A stretch of 64,000 nucleotides of DNA from an uncultured Bacteroidia bacterium (GCA_902800045.1 CADCCZ010000001.1:663346-727345); one strand, 5' to 3'; numbered from the stretch's first letter, positions 1-9,657 are shown. Numbers and translations: made by a program. Notes: generated by a model from the letters alone, not told the origin.

Positions 1-349
1 GCAGTATGCTTGCGCCTGTTGCTGCGGTAAATGCGCTGTCGAGAAGCTTGTAGTCTTCTTCCGACATTATCGATTTCAACGTTTTGCCGTCCTTCATGAG
101 TGTTGCTTCCTGCGATTCCTTAGGGTCGATTTCGTCCATGAGGATTTCCATTGCAAAGGCTTCGCACGAGTCGAAGGCGTCGGTTACAGTGTTGTCGAAG
201 GAAAAAACGCGCTTGTCCTGAATGTGGATTGTGCCGTATAGGTAGGACGGACTCTTGATTTTCTTGCCGGTAACTTTCCATAAAACCGACTGCGAGAAGC
301 AGAAACTTGCTGCTAAAACTAATGCTAATAGGAAAAATATTCTTTTCAT
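1..349 (-). CDS. TraB/GumN family protein, N-terminal part (runs off window)
   Basis: The reverse strand from the ATG at 347-349 is open to the window edge (116 codons). It starts with a signal peptide (MKRIFFLLALVLAASFCFSQ, residues 1-20) and then has SYLYGTIH at residues 35-42, the N-terminal hallmark of TraB/PrgY/GumN proteins, which are membrane or periplasmic metalloprotease-like proteins of poorly known role. The C-terminal half, with the second conserved GxxH block, lies outside the window. A TAnnTTTG box sits 27 bp upstream, back-to-back with the promoter of the divergent permease gene. The family call rests on the single motif plus signal peptide. Confidence 0.75.
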   Translation of the reverse strand, partial: MKRIFFLLALVLAASFCFSQSVLWKVTGKKIKSPSYLYGTIHIQDKRVFSFDNTVTDAFDSCEAFAMEILMDEIDPKESQEATLMKDGKTLKSIMSEEDYKLLDSAFTAATGASIL

Positions 350-375
350 CGTACTTTTGATTTTAGTGAATGATG

Positions 376-383
376 CAAAAATA
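376..383 (-). promoter_or_regulatory. -7 promoter box of the TraB/GumN gene
   Basis: CAAAAATA on the + strand reads TATTTTTG on the reverse strand, an exact match to the Bacteroidota -7 consensus TAnnTTTG, 27 bp before the start codon. It is 10 bp from the divergent box at 394-401. Confidence 0.5.
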
Positions 384-393
384 ATAAAAGTTG

Positions 394-401
394 TAAATTT
401 G
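394..401 (+). promoter_or_regulatory. -7 promoter box of the DMT permease gene
   Basis: TAAATTTG matches TAnnTTTG, 18 bp before the ATG at 420. No clear -33 TTTG was found. Its position supports the ATG at 420 over the longer in-frame start at 255. Confidence 0.5.
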
Positions 402-419
402 CGCTCAATTTTTTTTACA

Positions 420-1325
420 ATGACAGAACTCGAAGGTAATAAGGTAAAGGGTTACATCTGCGGATGTTTGTCGGCGATATGTTATGGAGTGAATCCATTG
501 TTTTCGCTGCCTGTGATGCAACGTGGTGTGGGAGTGGATTCGATATTGTTCTATAGGTATGCGATTGCTGCTGTTGCTCTCGCTGTACTTATGCTTGTAA
601 AGAAAATAGATTTCAGACTGAAGGCAAAGGAACTTGTCGCTGTTGTGATAATGGGTTCGTTGTTCTGCTCGTCGTCGATTTTCCTGTTCGAGAGCTACCG
701 CATGATGCCTGCGGGAATTGCATCGACAATTCTTTTTGTCTATCCTGTACTTACGGCTATAATCATGGCTGTTTTCTTTAAGGAGCGAATCCGTTGGTAT
801 ACAGTGCTTTCGCTCGTATTGTCGTTCGGCGGACTATTGTTGCTTTACAAGGGCGACGATTCTGGCTCGGTTACTCTGATGGGAATTTTCTTCGTAGTAA
901 TGTCGTCGTTGACATACGCCATATATATTGTAGGTGTAAACCGTTCGGCGCTGAAGGAAATGAATAGCATCAAATTGTCGTTCTATGCCATTGTTGTCGG
1001 TACGTTTGTGCTGTTTTTCTTCCGTCTAGGCTGCGGAACTCAGCTGCAGGCTGTTCCCGATGCTTTTTCGTGGCTCTGCCTTGCAGGACTTGGACTTGTC
1101 CCAACAACTGTTTCTCTCATAGCTTTGGCTGTGTCAATCAGGAATATTGGTTCAACACCGGCGGCAATTCTCGGTGTCCTTGAGCCTGCTACAGCAGTAT
1201 TCTTTGGCTGCATCGTATTCGATGAACCGTTCACCATTTCGTTGGTTTTCGGATTTGTGACTATAATGGTAGCTGTACTGCTTATTATCTTGGCTCCAAG
1301 GTATTTGGGCAAGAAGCAAGAATAG
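420..1325 (+). CDS. EamA/DMT-superfamily transporter
   Basis: A 301-residue integral membrane protein with about ten hydrophobic helices arranged as two EamA repeats (roughly residues 10-140 and 155-295). This is the usual size and layout of drug/metabolite-transporter permeases, which export amino acids or other small metabolites. The open frame extends upstream to 255, but that extension overlaps the divergent gene and its promoter. The ATG at 420 lies just after a good -7 box and begins MTELEGNKVKGYICGC, a normal entry into helix 1. It converges on trkA, with 17 bp between the stop codons. The substrate cannot be told from sequence. Confidence 0.85.
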   Translation: MTELEGNKVKGYICGCLSAICYGVNPLFSLPVMQRGVGVDSILFYRYAIAAVALAVLMLVKKIDFRLKAKELVAVVIMGSLFCSSSIFLFESYRMMPAGIASTILFVYPVLTAIIMAVFFKERIRWYTVLSLVLSFGGLLLLYKGDDSGSVTLMGIFFVVMSSLTYAIYIVGVNRSALKEMNSIKLSFYAIVVGTFVLFFFRLGCGTQLQAVPDAFSWLCLAGLGLVPTTVSLIALAVSIRNIGSTPAAILGVLEPATAVFFGCIVFDEPFTISLVFGFVTIMVAVLLIILAPRYLGKKQE

Positions 1326-1342
1326 TGTTGGCGTTTTCTTTT

Positions 1343-2680
1343 TTAGAAATACTTTGAAATCTTGTTGATTGCATCGGGCAAAGCAAATAGCACTACGCTG
1401 TCGCCTTGTCGTATCTGGGTGTCGCCCTTTGCAATGAAACTCTTGTTGCCACGAACGATGCCGCCGATTATTATGCCATCGGGGAACTTTATGTCCTTCA
1501 GCTGGTTCTTTGTTACTAAGGCATCCTTCGATACGATGAATTCGAGCACTTCCGCTTTTGTTCCGGTCAGACATTTTATCATTGCAACCTCGGCTTTCAT
1601 GGTGAGGGCGTATATCATGCTGGCGGTACTCAGCTTTTTGTTGATAATAGTGTCGATTCCCATGCGCGATGCAACATCTATGTAGTCGAGGTTTTCGATT
1701 TCGGCAATTACCTTTTTTACTCCGTAGCGCTTGGCCATCAGGCAGGTAAGGATGTTGGTCTCGTCGTCGCCGGTGACGGCCGTAAACACATCTGTGTTTT
1801 CAAGACCTTCGTCGAGAAGGTTGTCGATGTTACGTCCATCGCTGTTGACTATCATTGTATTGGGCAGGATGTCAACGAGTTTGCGGCTCTTTTCGGGGTC
1901 TATCTCGAAAAGTTTGATGTTGAGTTGCGATTCGAGGAATTTAGATGTCCTTATTCCGATGCGGCTGCCGCCGAGTATCATGATGTTGTGTAGTTCGAGC
2001 TTCGAGATTCCTATAGAAGCCAGCAGGTCCTGCATTATTTCGGGTAAAGTTATGATATAGACAAAGTCGTTGGTCTGCAATATTGTTTCACCATTTGGAA
2101 TGATGGTTTCGAAGTCGCGTGTTATGGCTGCGATTCTGAAGTCGCGCAAGTCGGTAAGTGTGGCAAAATTCTTGAGCATAAGGTTGCGCAGCGGTGAGTT
2201 TTCGTCGACCTTTATGACGAACATTGTAAGTTTGCCGCCAGAGAATTCGAAAATCTCGGTAGTGCCGGTTTGCTTGATAACACCAACAACTTCCTGTGCT
2301 GCAATGTATTCGGGGTATATCAGCCTGTCGACGCCAAGGTTGATGAACGAAAGTTTGTTTACTGGCGAGAGGTATTCCATATTGTCGATTCGGGCAACAG
2401 TTTTCTTTGCTCCGAACTTTTTCGCAAAGACGCACGCCAACACGTTCGAGTCTTCGGAGTTGGTTACAGCTATGAATAGGTCGCAGTTGGCGACGCCAGC
2501 TTCCTTGAGTACCGAAAACGATGTGCATGAACCGTATAGAGAAATCAGGTCGTACGAGGATTCCACTTCGCGGAGAATTTCCTTGTTGGTATCAATCACA
2601 ACAATGTCGTGGCCTTCCTTTACAAGTTTCTTTGCAAGGTATCTTCCTACATTTCCCGAACCAGCAATTATTATGTTCAT
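1343..2680 (-). CDS. trkA: Trk system potassium uptake protein TrkA
   Basis: A 445-residue cytoplasmic, NAD-binding regulator of the TrkH potassium channel. It shows the duplicated TrkA layout: a first Rossmann domain with GSGNVG at residues 7-12, a first TrkA_C domain, a second Rossmann domain with GGSRIG near residue 237, and a second TrkA_C domain that ends the protein. Length is normal for TrkA. It is the last gene of the spoT - SirB1-like - trkA operon, starting 3 bp after the upstream stop codon. The channel partner trkH is not in the window. Confidence 0.93.
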   Translation of the reverse strand: MNIIIAGSGNVGRYLAKKLVKEGHDIVVIDTNKEILREVESSYDLISLYGSCTSFSVLKEAGVANCDLFIAVTNSEDSNVLACVFAKKFGAKKTVARIDNMEYLSPVNKLSFINLGVDRLIYPEYIAAQEVVGVIKQTGTTEIFEFSGGKLTMFVIKVDENSPLRNLMLKNFATLTDLRDFRIAAITRDFETIIPNGETILQTNDFVYIITLPEIMQDLLASIGISKLELHNIMILGGSRIGIRTSKFLESQLNIKLFEIDPEKSRKLVDILPNTMIVNSDGRNIDNLLDEGLENTDVFTAVTGDDETNILTCLMAKRYGVKKVIAEIENLDYIDVASRMGIDTIINKKLSTASMIYALTMKAEVAMIKCLTGTKAEVLEFIVSKDALVTKNQLKDIKFPDGIIIGGIVRGNKSFIAKGDTQIRQGDSVVLFALPDAINKISKYF

Positions 2681-2683
2681 ATT

Positions 2684-3538
2684 CTAATATTTAATGTTCT
2701 TATGTAAAACTTCGGCAATCTTTTCCATTATCACAGAATAATATGCAGGGAACCTTTTTACGTCGGCCCTTGTCGTAATATATCTGTCGTATTGCCATTC
2801 TCTTAGATATTTGAAATAGGGTAGCGGTTGTCCCAGAAATATGCGTGCTTCGCGTTTCAAATGAAGTTCGTTGTCAACAGCAAACATTGCTCCGTATTTC
2901 GACGGTAGGTTTGCCGATTTGGCAAGTTCTGGGTTTACATATCCTATTTCGATAGTGCTTTCTTCTCTGGGCTTTGGCGTTAATATCGGTCGTATGTTTA
3001 TTCCGTTCTCCTGGCATACTATTAGGAGTACGAGGTAGAACAATGTCGTCGGCATAGGCTTGCTCTCGTTTCGGAAAATTCCGTTCAGTGCGATTCCGCT
3101 CTTTTCGTTGACGTGAATATGTTCCTCCTCGAATATGTTCCTGATGATTGCCAAAGTTTCGATGCCGGTGTTGTCGCCTATCTGAAGCCATACTTTTCGC
3201 GATAGGCTATGCATATAATGTGAAAATTCTGCCGAATCGAACGAACTGTCGGCTAGTTTCTCTATCATTATTGTGCCGGCAAGCAGCGATGGCTCGGGCG
3301 TGAGCTTAGCAGTGTAGTTCTGAAAGTCGGAGAGAAATATTTTTGAGATGGACGACTGAGCAAGCAATGATATCCTGTATTTTACGGTGTCGCTGCACGT
3401 ACCCGAATATAGCTTTTTTGTGAGATGCGAAGAGAAGTCACCGAAATTATCGACAATTACATCTTTTATCCCGTCGAAAACCTTTTCGTCGGGGTCGTCA
3501 AGCAGCATCAATATAGAGTTTACTTCTCCTGTCTTCAT
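2684..3538 (-). CDS. SirB1-like (transglutaminase-fold) protein
   Basis: A 284-residue, apparently cytoplasmic protein. The N-terminus (SILMLLDDPDEKVFDGIKD) resembles the HEAT-like opening of Bacteroidota proteins annotated as transglutaminase-like/SirB1 proteins. The middle region around residues 115-175 (a long helix, then FYLVLLIVCQENGINIRPI) corresponds to the SirB1 core. I do not see the clear Cys-His-Asp set of an active transglutaminase fold, so it is probably non-enzymatic. Its start overlaps the spoT stop by one base (TAATG), so the two are translationally coupled, and trkA follows 3 bp later. Function unknown; the family call is moderate. Confidence 0.55.
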   Translation of the reverse strand: MKTGEVNSILMLLDDPDEKVFDGIKDVIVDNFGDFSSHLTKKLYSGTCSDTVKYRISLLAQSSISKIFLSDFQNYTAKLTPEPSLLAGTIMIEKLADSSFDSAEFSHYMHSLSRKVWLQIGDNTGIETLAIIRNIFEEEHIHVNEKSGIALNGIFRNESKPMPTTLFYLVLLIVCQENGINIRPILTPKPREESTIEIGYVNPELAKSANLPSKYGAMFAVDNELHLKREARIFLGQPLPYFKYLREWQYDRYITTRADVKRFPAYYSVIMEKIAEVLHKNIKY

Positions 3539-5754
3539 TATTCACTTCTTGAAACTTTTATTACACCTTCGATTTCGAGAATTTTTCTTATAAGGTCGTC
3601 GAGGTTGAACTTGTTCTGTACGAAAAGGTTTATCTTGCCTGTAAAAATCTCGCCGTGCGTCTCGAAGTGAAGCATGTTGGAGTTCACGTTGGCTTCCTGC
3701 GATATAAGTTTTGTGATGTTGTACACAAGTCCGAGGTGGTCGACGCCTTCGATGACGATCTGCACTTCGTACGATTTGCCCTTGTAGCTTTCCCATTCGA
3801 TGGCTACGATTTTTTCGCCGTGGGTTGCTGCAAGTGACTTCAGTTCGGGGCAGTCCTTCTTGTGGACGATGACGGTGTTGTTAGGTGTTATGTAGCCTAC
3901 GACTTCGTCGCCCGGGATGGGGTTGCAGCATGTTGCAAGCGAGAACCGCTTTTCGTTGTCGTTTATGACGAAAGTGTTCTTGTGGCTTATCTTTTCGTTG
4001 GGTGTTGTTTCCGACTTGCCTATTCCAAGTTTCCAGAATTTTGTGAAGAAACCGTCCTGCTTGTTGTTCTTCTGGCTGTCGACAAGAGCCAGGAGCCCCG
4101 AAAGGTCATTTTCTTTAAGTTGCCCAGAACCAAGCATGAAGTAAATATCGTCGTCAGAATTCACTTCCAGTTTTTCGCGTAGCTTGCGCATATCCTTGAA
4201 GTCGAGGCTGATGTTAAGTTCTTTCAGCTTCTTTTCGAACATTCGTTTGCCTTTGCTGGTGTCGGCCGACTTGTCGGCTTTCAGAGCCTTTTTTATCTGG
4301 GACTTAGCCTTTGCCGACATTGCAAAGTTGAGCCATTCGATTTTTGGCGTCTGCTTTTTCGATGTAAGTATCTCGACCTGGTCGCCGCTGTAAAGCACTT
4401 GCGACAGAGGTGCCATTTTGTGGTTTACTTTCGCAGCTATCGCATGGTTGCCAACGTCGGTATGTATGTCGTATGCAAAGTCGATAACTGTTGAACCCTT
4501 TGGTATGTCGACGATTTCGCCCTTGGGTGTGAAAATATGTATTTCCTTGGTGAAAATGTCGAGCTTGAAGTCGTCGAGGAAGTCGAACGAGCCTTCGGTG
4601 TTGCTCAAGGTCTCCTTCATGTTTTCAATGAGGGAGTTAAGCCCAGGATTGTTGCCTTTTTCACCAGTTTTGTATTTCCAGTGCGAAGCAATACCTTTTT
4701 CGGCGATGTCGTCCATCTTGCGGCTGCGGATCTGTATCTCGACCCATCGTCCCTGCGGACCCATGACAGTGATATGCAGTGCTTCGTAGCCATTTGGCTT
4801 CGGCTTCTTCACCCAGTCGCGTATTCTTCCTGGATGGTATTCGTATACGTTTGTTATCAACGACATTATCCTGTAGCAGGTTTCACGTGCCTTGTCGTCG
4901 GTCATGTCGTCGGGATGGTCGAATATGATTCTTATGGCAAACAGGTCGTACACATCTTCGAACGGTATGTTTTGCTTTTGCATCTTGTGCCAGATTGAAT
5001 AAACCGACTTGAGCCTACCTTTTATTTTGCACGGGATGCCATTGTCGTCCATGATTTTTTTCAGAGGCTTGATGAAGTCGTTGATGTACTTGTTGCGCTC
5101 TTCTTCGGTCTCGTGGAACTTCTTGGTTATCTCGTTGTAAGCGGTTGGGTTGGTGAACTTCAGCGAAAGGTCTTCGAGTTCGGTTTTAATAGCGTAAAGG
5201 CCAAGACGTTCGGCAAGCGGAGCATATACGTTGCTGGTTTCGCTGGCAATCTTTATCTGCTTGTACTCGGGCATCGAGTCGAGAGTACGCATGTTGTGCA
5301 ATCGGTCGGCAAGCTTTATCATTATCACCCTTATGTCTTCCGACATGGTCATGAGCATTTTGCGGAAGTTTTCAATCTGCTTCGACGCATCCTGATCGAG
5401 TATGGTGGAGATTTTTGTAAGCCCTTCGACTATGCTTGCTATTTTCGGACCGAACATTCGTTCGATGTCGGCGACTGTGTAGTCGGTGTCTTCGACTACA
5501 TCGTGCAATAGGGCGCTCGCTATCGATTTGCGTCCAAGCCCTATTTCGGAGGCGACAATCTTGGCTACAGCTATCGGGTGAATTATGTAAGGTTCACCGC
5601 TCTTTCTTCTCATTTTCGAATGAGCCTTGTTGGCAAGTTCAAACGCCTTGCGAACAAAAGCAATATCTTCGGCGGTTTTCAGACGCTTAGCCGACTTTAT
5701 TAGGTCGTCGTATAGTTGTTCAATATAAACTTGCTCTTCTGCTGTCAGTGCCAT
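3538..5754 (-). CDS. spoT: Bifunctional (p)ppGpp synthetase/hydrolase (RelA/SpoT)
   Basis: A 738-residue long RSH enzyme that makes and degrades (p)ppGpp for the stringent response. Domains in order: an HD hydrolase with intact HP (59-60) and HDVVEDT (84-90) motifs; the synthetase domain (about 230-350) with RLKSVYSIWHKM and the EIQIRS-type motif; a TGS domain (about 395-460); a helical region; and a C-terminal ACT domain (about 665-735). The intact HD motifs argue for a bifunctional enzyme, as is usual in Bacteroidota. It is first in an operon with the SirB1-like gene (1-bp overlap) and trkA, and has a -7 box 23 bp upstream. Confidence 0.96.
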   Translation of the reverse strand: MALTAEEQVYIEQLYDDLIKSAKRLKTAEDIAFVRKAFELANKAHSKMRRKSGEPYIIHPIAVAKIVASEIGLGRKSIASALLHDVVEDTDYTVADIERMFGPKIASIVEGLTKISTILDQDASKQIENFRKMLMTMSEDIRVIMIKLADRLHNMRTLDSMPEYKQIKIASETSNVYAPLAERLGLYAIKTELEDLSLKFTNPTAYNEITKKFHETEEERNKYINDFIKPLKKIMDDNGIPCKIKGRLKSVYSIWHKMQKQNIPFEDVYDLFAIRIIFDHPDDMTDDKARETCYRIMSLITNVYEYHPGRIRDWVKKPKPNGYEALHITVMGPQGRWVEIQIRSRKMDDIAEKGIASHWKYKTGEKGNNPGLNSLIENMKETLSNTEGSFDFLDDFKLDIFTKEIHIFTPKGEIVDIPKGSTVIDFAYDIHTDVGNHAIAAKVNHKMAPLSQVLYSGDQVEILTSKKQTPKIEWLNFAMSAKAKSQIKKALKADKSADTSKGKRMFEKKLKELNISLDFKDMRKLREKLEVNSDDDIYFMLGSGQLKENDLSGLLALVDSQKNNKQDGFFTKFWKLGIGKSETTPNEKISHKNTFVINDNEKRFSLATCCNPIPGDEVVGYITPNNTVIVHKKDCPELKSLAATHGEKIVAIEWESYKGKSYEVQIVIEGVDHLGLVYNITKLISQEANVNSNMLHFETHGEIFTGKINLFVQNKFNLDDLIRKILEIEGVIKVSRSE

Positions 5755-5777
5755 TGCTGAGTATTTATTTTAAATAA

Positions 5778-5785
5778 CAAAAATA
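5778..5785 (-). promoter_or_regulatory. -7 promoter box of the spoT operon
   Basis: CAAAAATA (TATTTTTG on the reverse strand) 23 bp before the spoT start. The 204-bp gap 5755-5958 otherwise holds only the divergent aat box. Confidence 0.5.
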
Positions 5786-5944
5786 CTTCTTTTGCGCCAA
5801 AAAATCTAATAAAAAATGATTTGTTACTAACTTTTGATGTTAATTTGTATTGCAGTGAATATGGCAATGTTACAGAATTTGAATGTTAATGTTCGGAGTT
5901 GGAAACTTTTGCAATCTTAGATTAGTTTTTTCTTTAATTATTAG

Positions 5945-5952
5945 TACATTTG
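5945..5952 (+). promoter_or_regulatory. -7 promoter box of aat-tilS; leaderless transcript likely
   Basis: TACATTTG matches TAnnTTTG but ends only 6 bp before the aat ATG at 5959, so transcription should start at or very close to the start codon. No Shine-Dalgarno-like sequence is present. Confidence 0.4.
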
Positions 5953-5958
5953 CTGTCT

Positions 5959-6639
5959 ATGGCAGTGTATGAACTTCCGAACGATTGTCTCTGGTTTCCA
6001 GACCCTAACGAAGCCGACGACGACGGGCTTGTCGCCGTGGGAGGCGATTTTTCACCCGAGCGGGTGCTGTTGGCTCTTTGTTCGGGAATCTTCCCGTGGC
6101 CTTGCGATTCGATGGAACTGTTGTGGTTTTCGCTCGATCCTCGTTTTGTGGTTTTCCCCGAAAAGGCTCACATTTCGAAGTCGCTGCGTCATAGCTGCCG
6201 TAAATTTACTGTCAAGATAAATGCCAATTTCGAGGCTGTGATTAGACGATGCTCCACAATCGAACGCGCCGACCAGGACGGTTCGTGGATAACCGAAGGT
6301 ATAATTTCGGCTTATACAAAACTGCACGAATATGGCTACGGGTATTCGTTCGAGACTTATCACGACGACAAGTTGGTTGGCGGATTGTACGGAAACCTCA
6401 TTGGCAAGGTGTTTATGGGCGAGTCGATGTTTCACGAGGAGACCGATGCCGGAAAGGTGGCTTTTTGTGCGCTAGTCGATTTCTGCCTGAAAAATGGTGT
6501 GGTGCTAATTGACTGCCAGCAAAAGACTCAGCTTTTGGAAAGTCTTGGAGGAGAGTCGATTACACGTGTTGAATATTTGAAACTTTTAAAGGAGTACGGA
6601 GATTTTCCGTTTTCGGAATATGTTGAAGACAAAGGTTAA
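5959..6639 (+). CDS. aat: Leucyl/phenylalanyl-tRNA-protein transferase
   Basis: A 226-residue N-end-rule enzyme that attaches Leu or Phe from aminoacyl-tRNA to proteins with N-terminal Arg/Lys, marking them for ClpS/ClpAP. The family motifs are present: an SGIFPW block near residue 41, GGLYG, GESMFHEE, and LIDCQ near residue 185. A TTG 9 bp upstream would add three residues; the ATG is preferred. The gene overlaps tilS by 20 bp, so the two are co-transcribed. The -7 box is so close that the mRNA may be leaderless. Confidence 0.93.
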   Translation: MAVYELPNDCLWFPDPNEADDDGLVAVGGDFSPERVLLALCSGIFPWPCDSMELLWFSLDPRFVVFPEKAHISKSLRHSCRKFTVKINANFEAVIRRCSTIERADQDGSWITEGIISAYTKLHEYGYGYSFETYHDDKLVGGLYGNLIGKVFMGESMFHEETDAGKVAFCALVDFCLKNGVVLIDCQQKTQLLESLGGESITRVEYLKLLKEYGDFPFSEYVEDKG

Positions 6640-7942
6640 GGATTTGATTTCGGGTTATGGTGTTCCTAAGGGGACACGCTTGCTTTGCGCGGTAAGCGGT
6701 GGCATCGATTCGATGGTGATGCTGCATCTGCTTAACGAAATGAATTACGAATGTGTTGTCGCTCACTGCAATTTCAAGTTGCGAGGCGAGGAGTCGGATG
6801 GCGACGAGCAGTTTGTTCGCGATGCTTGTGCCAAGTTGTATGTGCCATGCCATGTGAACACTTTCGATACGCACAAATATGCCGACGAAACTGGCTTGTC
6901 GATTCAGATGGCCGCACGAAAGCTTCGCTACGACTGGTTTTTCGAACTTGCCGAGAAGGAAAATTGCCAGTATGTAGCTCTTGCACACAATTCCGACGAC
7001 CAGGTCGAAACGGCAATACTGAACATTATCCGTGGTACAGGAATTCGTGGCGTTTCGGGCATGAAGCCGCTGGCTGGAAAACTTTTCCGTCCGCTTATCG
7101 AAGTCTCACGCGCCGACATATCACAAATTTCTGCCGACGACGACATCGCGTTCCACAACGATTCGACAAACGCAACTACCAAGTATGCCCGAAATAAGGT
7201 GCGCCATCTGGTTATGCCACTTCTCGAGGAAATAAACGTGGCCGCCAAGGATAATATCTTGAGGTCGATTTCGTATTTTGCCGATACCGAGAAGATTATG
7301 AACGACTACGTGCGTCGTGCAAAGGAGTTTGCTGTGACATACGACAATGCTATGATGAGGATTGATGTCGAAAAGATTAAGCAGACGGCTGCTCCAGCGA
7401 CCATTCTTTTCGAAATTCTTATTGGCGAAGGCGTGCACAAGCCGCTGGCAGGCGAGTCGATAAGTCTGCTCGATTCGCAGACTGGTCGCAAATGCGAGAT
7501 GGATGGCATTGTGATTACCCGCAACCGCGAATACATCGAGGTGCGAAAGTCTCTCGCCGATGATGCCGAGGCCGAAGTATCGATTTCGGCAATTGGCGAA
7601 CTGAAAAAATACGGCTTCGAAATTTCGTTCGCGTACTGCGACGACGATTTCGTGTACGACAGAAATCCACATGTTGCCTATATCGACGTGAAAAAGTTGA
7701 AATTCCCGCTTACACTTCGCAGATGGCGTTTCGGCGACAAGTTTATGCCGTTGGGAATGAAAGGTATGCGTAAGCTAAGCGACTTTTTCAAGGACGAAAA
7801 GTTGTCGCAGGCAGAAAAAAACGATGTGCGCATAATCGAATCCGACGGAAAAATTGTGTGGGTGGTAGGAATGCGTATCGACGAGAGGTTTAAGTTCGAC
7901 AAGGATACAAAGGAGGTTTATGTTCTGAAAGTATTGGCATAG
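6620..7942 (+). CDS. tilS: tRNA(Ile)-lysidine synthase
   Basis: A 440-residue ATP-dependent ligase that converts C34 of tRNA-Ile(CAU) to lysidine, so that AUA is read as Ile. The PP-loop SGGIDS lies at residues 26-31, followed by the conserved HCNFKLRGEES and ALAHNSDDQVET motifs. The C-terminal TilS domain carries LRRWRFGDKFMPLGMKG and KLSDFFKDEK, which bind the tRNA. Length is normal for Bacteroidota. The start lies 20 bp inside aat. Confidence 0.95.
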   Translation: MLKTKVKDLISGYGVPKGTRLLCAVSGGIDSMVMLHLLNEMNYECVVAHCNFKLRGEESDGDEQFVRDACAKLYVPCHVNTFDTHKYADETGLSIQMAARKLRYDWFFELAEKENCQYVALAHNSDDQVETAILNIIRGTGIRGVSGMKPLAGKLFRPLIEVSRADISQISADDDIAFHNDSTNATTKYARNKVRHLVMPLLEEINVAAKDNILRSISYFADTEKIMNDYVRRAKEFAVTYDNAMMRIDVEKIKQTAAPATILFEILIGEGVHKPLAGESISLLDSQTGRKCEMDGIVITRNREYIEVRKSLADDAEAEVSISAIGELKKYGFEISFAYCDDDFVYDRNPHVAYIDVKKLKFPLTLRRWRFGDKFMPLGMKGMRKLSDFFKDEKLSQAEKNDVRIIESDGKIVWVVGMRIDERFKFDKDTKEVYVLKVLA

Positions 7943-7986
7943 ATTTGGCAGTACTATTTGTAATTGATTTTTGAAACTATAAGATT

Positions 7987-9657
7987 ATGAAAGTTAAAGT
8001 TCTGATATTGTTCATGTTGATGTCCAGTCTTGCAATGGCACAGGAAGTTGCCGATATTCATGCAAAGTATCAGGACTATCGTTCGCGCTTGCTCGACGAT
8101 TGGCTGGTTACATCTGAAAATGTGGAGCAGTTTGGCGTTAACATTCCGGCAATGGACAGGCGTGTCGATGCAAACGGAAAGCGAATATGGATTAGCTGGA
8201 GCGACGGCAATGCCAATTTCAACCATTGGCTTGGAATTTTGTCGACCGAATATCGCCTGCTTAAGGACAATGGGCAGAATTACGACGAAACATTGAAGCT
8301 ACTTGTTTATGCGATGCTTTCAATCGAGCGTCTCGACTTGTATTCGGAGTATGCTCTGCGTTGCCATCATGGTTTGGTGTCGCCCGAATCGGACGATGTG
8401 TCGCAGATGGTAAAGTATCCCGACGATATAAATGGTTTCCTGCTTCGCGACGATGTTACACTCGGATTTTGGAAGCAGTATCACGACAAGTTCGGTATCG
8501 ATTATGGTTCTGTAAACAAGAAAAAGGATGGAACGGGTAGGTATTTGTCTGTATTCCAACGTGGTGTAATCGAAAAGGAGGGGCAGAGCCAGGACAATAT
8601 CTGCTACATGATGCAAGGTCTTGCTCTTGTGAAAGCTCTTGTAGATGACGAGTCGCTTGCCAATGTGCCTATAACTTTTGTCAATCCTTATATTCCCGAC
8701 TATCTGAAGAGTAAGGGCATCTTTGTAAATGGAAAAGTCCGCTTCGGTGTTTGGGTCGATGATATTGTTGACAGGCTAGTTGGACAAATGTACCACGATT
8801 ATCCAGAAAGACGTATTGCGTTGAAAATAAGCAAGTCGATGAAGGCTTTGCCATACAAGGTTACTATGGGTGCTTTGCAGAGTTCGCGCTGGTATATTAT
8901 GAATCCTGTTACCAACGATTTGGTTGCCGAAGGCAATGGCGAAGACTTGGGCGTGTGGATGAATTCGTATGGAATTGCTGAGGCAGCCACCAAGCTTACA
9001 GGTAAAAATTATCATGCCGACGGTTCTAATTACGGACTAAGTAAATATTTTTTCAACTCGGTGCTGTACAAGGATATGCGAATTCTAGGACTTGGCGGTC
9101 TACCTTTGCCTGACGGTCTCGACGACTATATGATGAGAGCTCTTGCAACAGTTGGCGATATAAATCGTGGCGGAAAAAAATCGGCACGGCTTTTCTACCT
9201 TATGGACGATAAGCGCGAAAAATGGACTTACGAGCAGAATCCTTTGATACTCTACTTGTTGCATAAGGATAAATATTCCCACATATACCACAGCGGCGTA
9301 AAACTTTACGATGACGACGAACCTTTCTACCGCAACTTGCTGTCGCAAGTCCCGTCTGATTGTCCGTCAACCGATTCTACACGCCCCGACTGGAGCCCTT
9401 ACTGGTCGACCACCTCGCGTATGAACTGGCCGAAAAATACAGGCAAGGTCGATTGTGCAAACGTGTGGGAGTATTCGGGCATGGATTTCATGTTCCTGTA
9501 CAATCTTTATCGATTGGTGTTCTGTCCCGATGGCTTCGAAATTAATACAGTGCAACTTAAAAATACTAGACAATATAATGTTCCCGAAATGCAGGAGGCC
9601 GATGTGCAATATTTCTACCTTCCGCCATCGGGCGATGTAAAAAAAATAAAACTATGA
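7987..9657 (+). CDS. Secreted protein of unknown function
   Basis: A 556-residue protein with a clean signal peptide (MKVKVLILFMLMSSLAMA, cleavage before QEV) and no lipobox, transmembrane segment or T9SS tail, so probably periplasmic. It is rich in Trp, Tyr and Asp, with long amphipathic helices (for example residues 50-125) that could form an alpha/alpha barrel, but I cannot place it in a named family. Its stop overlaps the start of the downstream phosphomannomutase-type gene (ATGA), so translation of the two is coupled. That hints at a sugar- or envelope-related role. Neighbourhood alone does not establish one. Confidence 0.75.
   Translation: MKVKVLILFMLMSSLAMAQEVADIHAKYQDYRSRLLDDWLVTSENVEQFGVNIPAMDRRVDANGKRIWISWSDGNANFNHWLGILSTEYRLLKDNGQNYDETLKLLVYAMLSIERLDLYSEYALRCHHGLVSPESDDVSQMVKYPDDINGFLLRDDVTLGFWKQYHDKFGIDYGSVNKKKDGTGRYLSVFQRGVIEKEGQSQDNICYMMQGLALVKALVDDESLANVPITFVNPYIPDYLKSKGIFVNGKVRFGVWVDDIVDRLVGQMYHDYPERRIALKISKSMKALPYKVTMGALQSSRWYIMNPVTNDLVAEGNGEDLGVWMNSYGIAEAATKLTGKNYHADGSNYGLSKYFFNSVLYKDMRILGLGGLPLPDGLDDYMMRALATVGDINRGGKKSARLFYLMDDKREKWTYEQNPLILYLLHKDKYSHIYHSGVKLYDDDEPFYRNLLSQVPSDCPSTDSTRPDWSPYWSTTSRMNWPKNTGKVDCANVWEYSGMDFMFLYNLYRLVFCPDGFEINTVQLKNTRQYNVPEMQEADVQYFYLPPSGDVKKIKL

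Noticed and set aside
255..419. 55-codon N-terminal extension of the first DMT permease
   Set aside because: Overlaps the divergent TraB/GumN gene and lies upstream of the likely promoter box.
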